Under the pieces are notes generated by a model. The model did not search any database. It saw only the letters and a program-made list of their open reading frames with translations, and had not been told where the DNA came from. DNA of 64,000 nt from Bifidobacterium hapali. Lineage in GTDB: Bacteria; Actinomycetota; Actinomycetes; Actinomycetales; Bifidobacteriaceae. Positions within the stretch are counted from its first letter, which is position 1; every line of letters starts with the position of its first letter. Below, in pieces: positions 8,558 to 18,744 of the stretch. Position numbers and translations under genes: made by a program. The DNA is taken from the NCBI RefSeq assembly GCF_002259755.1, contig NZ_MWWY01000021.1:62001-126000 (forward strand). Direction: 5' to 3'.

Positions 8558-9460
8558 TCAGCGCTTATCAAGATCAATGAGATGATATTCGCGGCTGCCG
8601 AGGCCCATTTCGACCGCGTGTTCGATAGTGTGGATACCGTGGCGTGATTCGATGCGTTCAATCATGGCCGTGTTGTCTTCGTCGGACGTGTAAATACGGT
8701 CGACACACGCTTGATCGACGGCCACTGGGTCCAACGAGGCGAAAATACCGATGTCGTGCATGCACGGCGCGGACGGGTTACCGTCGCAATCGCAGTCGAC
8801 TGACAGATTGTTCATGACGTTAATGAACAGCATGTTGCCCTTGAGCGCGTTGAATACAGCGGTCGCAGCTTCGGCCATCGCCTCTAAAAACGCGTCCTGC
8901 TCACCTGAGAACGGATTGTTGAGGATTTTGTCGCCGCCCGAATGCAGTCGGCGCTTGCCGTTGGCGGAAGCCATACCGATCGAAATATTCTTGAGCGCGC
9001 CGCCGAAACCGCCCATCACATGGCCTTTGAAATGAGACAGCACAGCGTAATAATCATAGTTTGGGAAGTGAGAGCCGACGATGTCGCCGGTGATGCGTTT
9101 GCCTCCCTCTACCGGAATCGTGATCTCGCCTTCCGCATCTTGGATATCGCACGGCGCAATGTCAGTGAAGCCGTGGTCTCTAATGGTTTTCCAGTGATGC
9201 TCATTCGTATCGCGAGTGCCGGGGTATGCGGTGTTGCATTCAACGATCGTACCGTTGAGTTCATGCACAAGATCGGCGATAAGTGCAGGCTGCAAGTAAT
9301 GCTTGTTACCGCCTTCGCCTGAGCTGAGTTTGACCGCGACTTTGCCCTGCGGGCGGGCACCGAGTGCCTGATATGCTCGCATCAGTCCGGCAGGGCTGAT
9401 ATCGCGCGTAAAATACACCTTCGCCGCCATCGGATAGTCGGTGTTATAGGTCGTGACCAT
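8558..9460 (-). CDS. DUF362 domain-containing protein
   Basis: A 300-residue protein of the DUF362 family, which is found fused or next to iron-sulfur proteins; the reaction is unknown. Diagnostic segments: KVAVKLSSGEGGNKHYLQP, VECNTAYPGTRDTNEHH, the AVLSHFKGHVMGGFGGALKNISIGMAS block and ASLDPVAVDQACVDRIY near the end. A Cys cluster, VDCDCDGNPSAPCMHD, sits at about residues 232-247 and could bind metal or an Fe-S cluster. No separate ferredoxin domain is present. The ATG at 9460 follows AAGGAGG, choosing it over the longer frame to 9496. It is the first gene of the operon with the ECF S component and DUF1893, and its upstream DNA holds a tandem repeat and a palindrome doublet that could affect expression. 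Confidence 0.82.
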   Translation of the reverse strand: MVTTYNTDYPMAAKVYFTRDISPAGLMRAYQALGARPQGKVAVKLSSGEGGNKHYLQPALIADLVHELNGTIVECNTAYPGTRDTNEHHWKTIRDHGFTDIAPCDIQDAEGEITIPVEGGKRITGDIVGSHFPNYDYYAVLSHFKGHVMGGFGGALKNISIGMASANGKRRLHSGGDKILNNPFSGEQDAFLEAMAEAATAVFNALKGNMLFINVMNNLSVDCDCDGNPSAPCMHDIGIFASLDPVAVDQACVDRIYTSDEDNTAMIERIESRHGIHTIEHAVEMGLGSREYHLIDLDKR

Positions 9461-9594
9461 ACTGCCTCCTTGCTTATTGATTACACCTAGTCTCAAGAAT
9501 ACTCAGTCCGCGTTACCGGCTACTCAATCGTTCGCGATCTGTCTATCAGCATCCAGCATCGCCAGCTGCCTCCCCGCATGGCATCAGCTCGCGC

Positions 9595-9650
9595 CATCCC
9601 CGCCGCGTGCCATCACCGCCGCGTGCCATCACCGCCGCGTGACATCACCG
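9595..9650. repeat. 16-bp tandem repeat upstream of the DUF362 operon
   Basis: The unit CATCACCGCCGCGTGC occurs three times in a row (first copy CATCCCC...), then a degenerate fourth. It lies 135-190 bases upstream of the DUF362 start and directly before a palindrome doublet. Length variation between strains would be expected for such a tract. Confidence 0.75.
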
Positions 9651-9664
9651 CGTGGGCCATCCCC

Positions 9665-9778
9665 GCGTGGCGGTTTTCGCTCACTGAGACACCCCTCAGC
9701 GAGCATTTTCCGCCACGCACACCACCGAGTGGCGGTTTTCGCTCACTAAGACACCCCTCAGCAAGCATTTTCCGCCAC
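9665..9778. repeat. Palindrome doublet (family 1, copies 1 and 2)
   Basis: Two imperfect hairpins, 9665-9718 and 9729-9778, each run from GTGGCGGTTTTCGCTCACT to AGCATTTTCCGCCAC with a short ACACCCC-type loop. Their starts are 62 bases apart. They belong to a family with further members at 21870-21918, 38679-38751, 58195-58306 and 62637-62752. They sit between pgi (ending downstream) and the DUF362 operon promoter region. Confidence 0.9.
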
Positions 9779-9791
9779 GCACAGTAAGCAC

Positions 9792-9827
9792 AAAAAGGCC
9801 CCTCTCCATAGAGCGGAGAAGAGCCTT
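9792..9827 (-). terminator. Intrinsic terminator of pgi
   Basis: On the minus strand AAGGCTCTTCTCC pairs with GGAGAGGGGCCTT around a CGCTCTAT loop and is followed by TTTTT. Classic factor-independent terminator about 120 bases after the pgi stop. Confidence 0.85.
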
Positions 9828-9912
9828 AATCACGCGCTATATCAGCTTAAGATCAGAACTCGCGGCGTGGACGGTCACCAGACCGTCCACCAAACAAGCA
9901 CCGCGCGTCGCA

Positions 9913-9947
9913 GCGAACCGCGAGTTCTGGGCGCAGCAAAGCGAAGA

Positions 9948-9965
<18 letters not shown>
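9913..9965. repeat. Inverted copy of the pgi 3' end
   Basis: A 17-bp perfect inverted repeat: GCGAACCGCGAGTTCTG at 9913-9929 and its complement at 9949-9965, the latter containing the last codons and stop of pgi. A third, direct copy of GATCAGAACTCGCGG lies at 9851-9865. This looks like local duplication and inversion of the end of pgi; as RNA it would form a strong hairpin over the stop codon. Confidence 0.75.
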
Positions 9966-11648
<1,683 letters not shown>

Positions 11649-11891
11649 AGTGATTGGTCCTTTCATCATCACTTGCGAAGCGACGCCGCCTTCGGCCAAC
11701 CATCAGCTAGCTGGTCGCAAGCCACGCCGATTACTTCACTGAACAAGATACTCACAAAAGCAGACATAATCACACAAAATTACGCGGCGGCAACGTAACA
11801 GTAAACAACGCAAACATACAGTAAATCACAAGCAAACGTAACCGCTTACCGCCACACAACGTAACTTCACGATCGTATCCGAGCGTACAAC

Positions 11892-14144
11892 TCACTTCGT
11901 CGGCACATCCATGAATCCCAGCGAACGCAAGTATCCGTGACCTGCCGTAATGTCGTACTGAATGAGTCGGTAATCGTTGAGCAGCTGCGTAGTCGCGGCC
12001 GGCGCGTGAGTCAAGTCAATCTGTTTACCATCTGCATCCAAATACAGCGGCGTGCCTTCAGGAATGCGCGTCCAACCTTGCGTTACGTTGACGACCGGCG
12101 GTTCCATCGCAGCAACAGAGCGATGCATGGACGTCAGGAACGCAAGATACGGCGAAACGCGCGCGTTGAGATGCGTGGCAGTTTGCGCCATGAGATAGTT
12201 AGGTGACGTGTACGCGTTCTCTCGTTGCGCATCAGTCGAGTTGATGACTGAATCGTCAGTTGCACCGTCCGTACCAACTGAGCCAACCTCTCGCCGCGCC
12301 GCCGCATTCGACCAAATGAAATAATCCGTCTCATGCAGCGGAATCGAGTTACGATCGTCGCCACTCGCATGCTTGTAAATACTCGGCAGATGATCACCGT
12401 AGAAAATCACCGTAACTGGCTTGTCCATCGCGTCGAGCTTGTCAAGAAACTCTTGCGTGTACTGGTCCGTGTACTTCATGCCCTTGGCGTACGTGTCGAT
12501 CTGCGAGAGCTCAGCTTTACTGATCGTCGCACCGTCCACGCCACGCGCAGTGAACTGATTGTGGTCATACCAATCGTCGTAACCCATATGATTTTGCATG
12601 GTGACAAGCTGAATAAACTGACTTGACGAACCAGTACCAGCACCATCAGCAGCAGACTCGCCGCGCTTACTGATGAGCTTGAGCACCGTATCATACGACG
12701 TTTCATCGCTGATATAGTGCGAACGATCGATACGTTTCGCATGATCAGCGATCAGCGGACTGTCTTGCGAATAAAACTGCGCAAAACCGAACTTTTTATA
12801 GTTACCTTCGCGCGAGTATAGCGCAGGATTGTACGGATGAACAGCTTGGCTGCCGGCAGCGTCCGTGTTCCAGATCTGGTTGAACGACGGCGACCAGTTC
12901 ATTTGCGGTACAAGCTGCTGGTAAGGACTCGACAGCGACGCATCGAAGTTGGTCATGCTTAATCCAGTGAGTGCTTGGAATTCCAAGTTCGCTGTGCCGC
13001 CGCCGTAGCCGGAGGAAAGCATGAGTCCGGACGTGGTGCGCTGCTTGAGTGCGCGAATGAACGGCATGGGATCGTTGTTCAACGCGACGCCGGGTACGCG
13101 AGTTGGGTCGGAGAACGATTCGGATAGAATCATGACGACAGTACTGTCCGTGAGATTGGTGGTGCGTGTTGCGTTGATTGCGACGGCTTGTTGAGCGTAT
13201 CGTTTAGCGATTTGTTGCATGGTCGCTTGGCTATAGTCGGCCGGCTGATCCATGACTTTCGGCCGCGTGAGTCGCAAGAAGCCAACTGCAACACCGTTGG
13301 ATTGCGCGTCTTCGATTGAATCCCACAGTTTTGCTTTGTCGCCGAAACCGGCGGCGAGTGAGTTCGCCCATGAGCCAGTGGTGCCGAGTTCTGCAGAGAA
13401 CGCGACGAGCATAACAGCGCACAGGATGGCAGCGATCGCGCGACGGATGCGACCGATGAAGCGGCGTGGCGTGGCAATGAGTGAGCGTCGCGTGTCGAAC
13501 CATGCTCCGAGCACACACAGACCGACGAATATTATGACGGTGACACTCATTTGGATAATTGCTTCCGTGGAGCCGGTTGGTGTGTTGGTAACAGTATCTC
13601 CCATACCACCAGCGCCACCACTAGCCATAAGCGTGATGTCTGTGGGGCGAATAGTTTCAGAGCGTACGAGGACTTTCATACGTTCAAGTACCGCGATGAC
13701 TCCAGCGATGACGATAAACAGTCCGCTGGCAATCCAGAATCGGTTGATTGCAAATACGAGTACCGCGTAGATGAGACCGACGACCAGCAAATTGAGCACG
13801 AACTGATATTGGCCGGGTTGGGTGAATGTTTTAGCGAAAAACTCCCACGGGGTAACTTTTCCGCGCACGATCATGACGCTCCACTGGAGCATGAGCACCG
13901 CCGCAGTGCAGTATACGAGTGCGACGATTACGTATGCCCACCACGGGAACGGGCGGCGAGCACTGACGGCACGAGAAGCTGGCATGGTGATGTCGTTGTT
14001 ATTGTTCATGCCGTTGGCGTTAGCGCCATGTGACGTGTGAGATCCACGTAACCCTTGTGCGTGGATTGATGGCTTGGGGATGGTCAGCGGCGGGGCCGCC
14101 ACGCTTGCTTCAACCACGTCACCGCCATCATGCCGCCACTTCAT
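11892..14144 (-). CDS. LTA synthase family protein (sulfatase domain)
   Basis: Membrane enzyme of the lipoteichoic-acid synthase/phosphoglycerol-transferase type, predicted to add glycerol phosphate from phosphatidylglycerol to an envelope polymer outside the cell. The 750 residues comprise a ~65-residue polar N-terminus, about five membrane helices (residues 70-245), a linker, then an extracellular sulfatase domain with ILSESFSDPT (metal-binding Glu), SSGYGGGTANLEFQALTG (the Thr of GGGT as expected nucleophile), and IFYGDHLPSIYKH (Asp-His metal ligands). GAGGAG sits 5 bases before the ATG at 14144; a GTG two codons earlier is possible. The long cytoplasmic N-terminus is unusual. It stands alone. 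Whether the product is LTA or another glycerophosphate-modified glycan cannot be told. Confidence 0.9.
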   Translation of the reverse strand: MKWRHDGGDVVEASVAAPPLTIPKPSIHAQGLRGSHTSHGANANGMNNNNDITMPASRAVSARRPFPWWAYVIVALVYCTAAVLMLQWSVMIVRGKVTPWEFFAKTFTQPGQYQFVLNLLVVGLIYAVLVFAINRFWIASGLFIVIAGVIAVLERMKVLVRSETIRPTDITLMASGGAGGMGDTVTNTPTGSTEAIIQMSVTVIIFVGLCVLGAWFDTRRSLIATPRRFIGRIRRAIAAILCAVMLVAFSAELGTTGSWANSLAAGFGDKAKLWDSIEDAQSNGVAVGFLRLTRPKVMDQPADYSQATMQQIAKRYAQQAVAINATRTTNLTDSTVVMILSESFSDPTRVPGVALNNDPMPFIRALKQRTTSGLMLSSGYGGGTANLEFQALTGLSMTNFDASLSSPYQQLVPQMNWSPSFNQIWNTDAAGSQAVHPYNPALYSREGNYKKFGFAQFYSQDSPLIADHAKRIDRSHYISDETSYDTVLKLISKRGESAADGAGTGSSSQFIQLVTMQNHMGYDDWYDHNQFTARGVDGATISKAELSQIDTYAKGMKYTDQYTQEFLDKLDAMDKPVTVIFYGDHLPSIYKHASGDDRNSIPLHETDYFIWSNAAARREVGSVGTDGATDDSVINSTDAQRENAYTSPNYLMAQTATHLNARVSPYLAFLTSMHRSVAAMEPPVVNVTQGWTRIPEGTPLYLDADGKQIDLTHAPAATTQLLNDYRLIQYDITAGHGYLRSLGFMDVPTK

Positions 14145-14398
14145 GCACACTCCTCGGCTCGCTGCTAGTACTTCTCATCTCCTACCCTACGATCTGCGAA
14201 CATCCGATTCCATGCCGCTCACCGAGAAGTCACTTCCTCGTAACCAATATTCACCCGCGCGACACATCTCATCCCTAGCACGCCCTGTCCTGATTGCAGA
14301 TGTGGGCGCGGGCTGTTATATGGGTGTGAATTGTTCATCTATGCCCTACAATCACAGTCACAACCACCCAGCTGCGTCTTTAGGAACTACGCAGGAGG

Positions 14399-15352
14399 TT
14401 AGAGCTGGGAAGTGAGGATGATAAGGCCCTTGGTGCTCCGAATACCGTTAGCGCGTAAACGTTCGATAAGCTCGATACGGCTACGCTCTTCGCTTGGCGA
14501 CTGTGCGATCACATCAATATGCAGATCATCATAGGCTGGCTTGGACTGAATCCACAGATGTGTTGGCTCCGGCGGATCAATCTGCGAGTGCTCGCCACAA
14601 CCGTGGTCCACGGACACCACGCGACCATCATCCGGACTCCACTTATTCGCGCATACACCAAACATCACGCTCAGTTCGCCCTTCAACTGGACGAAGAATC
14701 CGCAATTCGCGCACAGGTTACCGTCAGCGGTTTTCGTAGACAAGGACTTCGGACCGTGCGGACCTTCATACCAGCGTTTCGCCGTCTGCGAGCGGCCGAG
14801 TGCACTCAATACTCGGCGACGAGACAAATCGAACTCTTGCACTGCATCGGCAACATCCGGATTCTCATCAGCCGTATCAGCTGTATCAGTCGTATCAGCT
14901 ACCGCATCTGACCGATCACCTGAATCGTCCACCGCAACAGGCTCTGTTTTGCGGAAACCGTCTTCCAACCGCACATCGTCCGGATCTGTACCGATCGAAT
15001 CAGTTACTGACAAATCAGTCGGCTCAAGTCGTTGCCGCCACGGAACCCATGCCGGTGGACGCAACGCAGCAGCCGTCGGAATCAGCGACGACTCGTTGAC
15101 TGTCCAACGGCCGGTTTCCTCGTCGTGGAAAAGCGTTACTGACCACTGCCAGCCTTCATAGCCGGTAATACCGCAGACAAATCGGAAATCCATGACATGA
15201 TCGCCCATGTCAATCGTTTCAACAAACGGACCCACCTGCTCAGGCTGGTCAGCCATCTCGATAGCCACGGATTTGGCGACCGCCAGCGGATTCGGCACGG
15301 CAGCGGACTCCCCAGTCTCCAGCATGGTCGTCTCCTCATTCATGGCACTCAT
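14399..15352 (-). CDS. DUF3027 domain-containing protein
   Basis: A 317-residue protein of an actinobacterial family of unknown function. The N-terminal third carries the DUF3027 region (VAKSVAIEMADQPEQVGPFV and TGYEGWQWSVTLFHDEETG, PPAWVPWRQRLEPTDLS). A polar, acidic, low-complexity linker with a TADTADE-like run (about residues 150-175) precedes SRRRVLSALGRSQTAKRWYEG and a Cys-rich tail: CANCGFF, GVCANKWSPDDG and HGCGEHSQ, four Cys spaced like a zinc ribbon. The start at 15352 is preceded by AAGG at 7 bases. It follows the cold-shock-domain gene by 10 bases, so the two form an operon; the pairing with a nucleic-acid-binding protein and the zinc-ribbon suggest a role on RNA or DNA, an inference only. 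Confidence 0.87.
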   Translation of the reverse strand: MSAMNEETTMLETGESAAVPNPLAVAKSVAIEMADQPEQVGPFVETIDMGDHVMDFRFVCGITGYEGWQWSVTLFHDEETGRWTVNESSLIPTAAALRPPAWVPWRQRLEPTDLSVTDSIGTDPDDVRLEDGFRKTEPVAVDDSGDRSDAVADTTDTADTADENPDVADAVQEFDLSRRRVLSALGRSQTAKRWYEGPHGPKSLSTKTADGNLCANCGFFVQLKGELSVMFGVCANKWSPDDGRVVSVDHGCGEHSQIDPPEPTHLWIQSKPAYDDLHIDVIAQSPSEERSRIELIERLRANGIRSTKGLIILTSQL

Positions 15353-15362
15353 GGATGTACCT

Positions 15363-15752
15363 TCAGTCTTGCACGTCGAAATTGTCTGCAACCGCGCGCA
15401 TGAGCGTAGCCAGCTTACGGCTTTCTGCTTGCGACGGATAATGATGGCGGCGCAAATCGTTGCCAGCTGCGTCGAGCAGTTTGATTAAATCTTCAACGAT
15501 CGCAGCCATATCATCCGGCTTCGGACGCGTCGCCTTAACCAGTGACGGCGCGCTTTCAACTAGCGTCACACCCATTGCCTGCGGGCCGCGACGGCCGTCA
15601 ACTACCGAATACTCCACTTTTGCGCCCTTGCGCAACGTGCTGACACCGGCCGGTAATGCAGCGGCCGGCAGGAACACGTCCTTGCCCTCATCGTTCGTAA
15701 TGAAGCCATATTTTTTGTTCGCATCGTACCAACGCACTCGTCCACTGGGCAT
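15363..15752 (-). CDS. Cold-shock-domain protein with helical C-terminal extension
   Basis: A 129-residue nucleic-acid-binding protein. Residues 1-65 form a divergent cold-shock domain: GRVRWYDANKKYGFI (RNP1-like KKYGFI, where canonical proteins have KGFGFI) and GKDVFLPAAAL (RNP2-like DVFLP). The remaining 60 residues are predicted helical and contain MAAIVEDLIKLLDAAGNDLRRHHY. This two-part architecture is common in Actinobacteria and distinct from the 67-residue CspA at 22 kb. It is the first gene before DUF3027, 10 bases apart. Expected to bind single-stranded RNA or DNA; no direct evidence for cold induction. Confidence 0.88.
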   Translation of the reverse strand: MPSGRVRWYDANKKYGFITNDEGKDVFLPAAALPAGVSTLRKGAKVEYSVVDGRRGPQAMGVTLVESAPSLVKATRPKPDDMAAIVEDLIKLLDAAGNDLRRHHYPSQAESRKLATLMRAVADNFDVQD

Positions 15753-15842
15753 CGTGCATCCACCTCGTTCTTCGCCTCACCAGTCGGCGTGCCCCATGCC
15801 CGCCGACATCAGATCAAAATATCAGTGTATCTCAAGGTCTGT

Positions 15843-17933
15843 TCAGCGAGCACGTGATTTCTTGTCAGGCTTAGCAGCGGCGCGAGCTTTCGAACTCATA
15901 CCAGTCAATCCACTGGCTATACCACCGGACACACCGGACATGCCAGCTACTCCAGCCGCTGCACCAGTCATGCCGCTGCCACCAGCCTGTCCATGCGCAT
16001 ACGGATGCGGTGCACCCGCAGCCATGCCGACAGCTTGCGGCTCAACTGGAGCAATCGGCAGCACCACCGTCAGCGTCAAACCGCCACCATCCGAACCAGA
16101 CGCGCAGATAAATCCACAATGCGCTTTAACCACCGATAGTGCGATCGCCATGCCCAATCCGGTACCGCCCTTCTTCCGTGCGCGGGACGGATCAGCAGTG
16201 TAGAACCGTTCAAAAATCTGCGAGCGCGACGCTTCCGGCACACCTGGCCCATGATCGGAGAATCGTACAAACGCATAGTTCATGCCGACTTGCATGTTCT
16301 GACCGACTTCAACTGCCTCAATCAAGTGCCGCATGGACGCTTCTGTGGCAGGCATGCGAGACAACGATTCGGGACTAATCGACGCTGACAGCACGCCCAT
16401 TGACACTTCTACCGGCGAGTCAGCCGGCGTGTATCGATGAATATTGCCAACAATATTGGTGACGACCTGCCGCAACCGCGATCCGTCACCAGACAAGGTC
16501 ACCTGCGGCATGTCGCCATCCTCGAACGTGAAATGCGAAGCAACCCCATCCGCCGCAGGAGCGAGTACGAGTCGACCAGTGCGCACAACACGCTCAGGGT
16601 CGAGCGCATGCAAATCTTCGGTAGCGTCCGACACAATCGACGTCAACGGTACTTGCTGAGTCAAATCGATACCGCGACCTTCGTCGAGACGCGCGAGTGA
16701 GAGTAAGTCTTCCACGAGTACAGTCATACGTGCGCTCGACGCTTCAATATGTTCAATCGACTCGTCGGCACGCTCAAGCGCGCCCGGAAACTCGCGCTGC
16801 ATCTTATACAGTTCTGCGTATCCATGAATAGCAGCAAGCGGCGTACGCAGTTCGTGACTTGCGTCAGATACGAACCGTTTCATCTTGTCGGTGGTCTCTT
16901 GCTGTTCGCGGAAGCTCTGCTCGATGCGAGCAAGCATGACGTTCAGCGACGCTGCGAGTGAACCAACTTCCGTGTTTTCAGGAGCCGATGGCACGCGCTG
17001 GCTCAAGTCACCGGCCGCGATTTTTGCAGCGGTTTTTTCGATGCGCTTGAGCGGCGTAAGCGTAGTTTGTACGAGCAGCGTACCGATTGCCGCACCGAGT
17101 AGCACCACCGCGACGCCGACCATTGCACTGTAACGTGTCAATGTATTCGTCGTATCCACTACATCTTTGAGCGGCAATGCAATGAACGCATAACCGTTGG
17201 GCGTGCCGGTTTTGTCGGCTGTTGGCAGCACGAGTACGCGCCACGGTGCGTTTGACTGGGTGACGGTGATCTGCGCTTGCTGAGTATTCGGGACGTTACT
17301 GTCACCGTTTGTGCCGGTTGAACCGTTCCCGTTAGTGCCATCCGTACCAGCTGAACCATTGCCGGTTCCGTTCGAGCCGTTCGTACCATTTTGTCCGCTG
17401 ACCGTCTGCGTCGTCACCACCGCAGTAGTAGTAAACGGTACGCCGAGATCAATCGACCCCATTGACCCATCGTCTGGCAGCAGCGGTGCAATACTCGTCG
17501 TACCGTTGGCCGACGTCGGTTTCAACGGTACGCGCACAATCTTGTAGTCAAGATCGCGCAGCTGCACGTAGTAGTCGTTGAGTCCGAAGTTTGATTGACT
17601 GGGGTCAGTTTTGGCGAGAATATCCGCCGCGTTGACGACAAGCTCGCTCTGATTACTCAATTGCTTGTCAGTTTTCTCCATAAGGTAACTGCTGACCAGC
17701 TGACGAATGGAGAACGACAGCGTAAACGAACCGATCGTCAGCAGCACAATAATGCATGCGACCAGTTTCGTACTCAACGGAATCGCATCGATGCGGCGAC
17801 GTACATTACGTTGGAACCAATTCGGCTGCGGCTGGGGTGGCACAGACTGTCCTGCCGACTGCTGCGCTGCCTGTGCTGCCGCTGCACCGTTCGCCGGCTT
17901 ACCACCTGCCGGCTGTGCGTTCAACTCACTCAT
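15843..17933 (-). CDS. Sensor histidine kinase
   Basis: Membrane sensor of a two-component system, 696 residues. Layout: Pro/Gln/Ala-rich cytoplasmic tail (1-50), membrane helix 1 (57-80), extracellular sensor (81-268) with an odd Gly/Asn/Thr/Ser low-complexity stretch at about 178-216, helix 2 (270-292), HAMP (292-345), HisKA with the phosphoacceptor His360 in SDASHELRTPLAAIHGY, and the ATPase domain with N-box VVTNIVGNIHRYTP, G1 FSDHGPGVP and G2 KGGTGLGMAIAL. A low-complexity Gly/Ala/Met tail ends it. The ATG overlaps the regulator stop by 4 bases, showing translational coupling. Overall plan resembles TcrY/MprB-type actinobacterial kinases; the signal is unknown. Confidence 0.93.
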   Translation of the reverse strand: MSELNAQPAGGKPANGAAAAQAAQQSAGQSVPPQPQPNWFQRNVRRRIDAIPLSTKLVACIIVLLTIGSFTLSFSIRQLVSSYLMEKTDKQLSNQSELVVNAADILAKTDPSQSNFGLNDYYVQLRDLDYKIVRVPLKPTSANGTTSIAPLLPDDGSMGSIDLGVPFTTTAVVTTQTVSGQNGTNGSNGTGNGSAGTDGTNGNGSTGTNGDSNVPNTQQAQITVTQSNAPWRVLVLPTADKTGTPNGYAFIALPLKDVVDTTNTLTRYSAMVGVAVVLLGAAIGTLLVQTTLTPLKRIEKTAAKIAAGDLSQRVPSAPENTEVGSLAASLNVMLARIEQSFREQQETTDKMKRFVSDASHELRTPLAAIHGYAELYKMQREFPGALERADESIEHIEASSARMTVLVEDLLSLARLDEGRGIDLTQQVPLTSIVSDATEDLHALDPERVVRTGRLVLAPAADGVASHFTFEDGDMPQVTLSGDGSRLRQVVTNIVGNIHRYTPADSPVEVSMGVLSASISPESLSRMPATEASMRHLIEAVEVGQNMQVGMNYAFVRFSDHGPGVPEASRSQIFERFYTADPSRARKKGGTGLGMAIALSVVKAHCGFICASGSDGGGLTLTVVLPIAPVEPQAVGMAAGAPHPYAHGQAGGSGMTGAAAGVAGMSGVSGGIASGLTGMSSKARAAAKPDKKSRAR

Positions 17934-18673
17934 GCGTTTGCAACAGTCTTCGGTTCACGAATCATGTATCCGATGCCGCGTTTCGTTTCAATAAGCGGCG
18001 TCACCTTATGCGTTTCACCGTTCGCATCGGTGTACGTAATACCGTCCACTTTCTTACGCAAATATGAGATATAGGATTCGACGATTGCCGCGTCGCCGCC
18101 CCAGTCATACTGCCAAACGTGGTCGAGAATCTGTGCTTTGGAAAGTACGCGCCCCTCGTTGTCCATGAGATAACGCAAGAGCTTGTATTCGGTTGGGCTC
18201 AAGTCGATCGGCTGACCTGCGCGCGAGACATCGTGAGAGTCTTCATTAATTTCGAGATCGCCGACGCGGATAATCGGATCGTCTTCAATCTGTTCACGCG
18301 TACGGCGCAGAATCGCGCGAATACGAGCGACGACTTCTTCCAAACTGAACGGCTTAGTGACGTAGTCGTCACCGCCGACGGTCAGACCCATGACTTTATC
18401 TTGCGTGTTGTCACGCGCAGTCAGGAACAGGACTGGCGCACTAATGCCTTCCTGACGAATGCGACGAGTCACCGTGAACCCGTCAATGTCAGGCAGCATC
18501 ACATCAAGCACGATAAGATCGGGGTCAGTTTTTTCGATGACTTCGATGGCCTCGGAACCGGAGGCTGCCGTAGCGACCTCGAAACCAGCGAAATGCAAAG
18601 AAGCGACGAGCAGCTCGCGGATGGAGGGCTCGTCGTCCACAACTACGATTGATGCTTCAATAGGCTTACTCAT
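17930..18673 (-). CDS. OmpR/PhoB family response regulator
   Basis: DNA-binding partner of the adjacent kinase. The receiver domain (residues 5-120) has the acidic pair in VVDDEP, the phosphoacceptor Asp in LIVLDVMLPDIDG, the Thr/Ser in VLFLTARD and the Lys in DDYVTKPF. The winged helix follows with DLSPTEYKLLRYLMDNEGRVLSK and SYISYLRKKVD, ending in KRGIGYMIREP. Start chosen at 18673 (MSKPIEA) with GGGAG very close upstream; an ATG at 18685 and a GTG at 18718 are alternatives, so the start is uncertain by a few residues. It reads first in the operon, then the kinase. Targets are unknown. Confidence 0.93.
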   Translation of the reverse strand: MSKPIEASIVVVDDEPSIRELLVASLHFAGFEVATAASGSEAIEVIEKTDPDLIVLDVMLPDIDGFTVTRRIRQEGISAPVLFLTARDNTQDKVMGLTVGGDDYVTKPFSLEEVVARIRAILRRTREQIEDDPIIRVGDLEINEDSHDVSRAGQPIDLSPTEYKLLRYLMDNEGRVLSKAQILDHVWQYDWGGDAAIVESYISYLRKKVDGITYTDANGETHKVTPLIETKRGIGYMIREPKTVANA

Positions 18674-18744
18674 GTCTCCCAGCATGTCGCGCTGATCTGA
18701 AGGTTTCCTGAATGCCACCTGAGGCTTTGATAGTGGTTATCTGG

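Noticed and set aside
14145-14398. Short genes between the LTA-synthase gene and DUF3027
   Set aside because: Frames of 80-110 codons exist on the plus strand, but they have no ribosome site, are Cys/Pro/His rich, and partly overlap the promoter region of the LTA-synthase gene.
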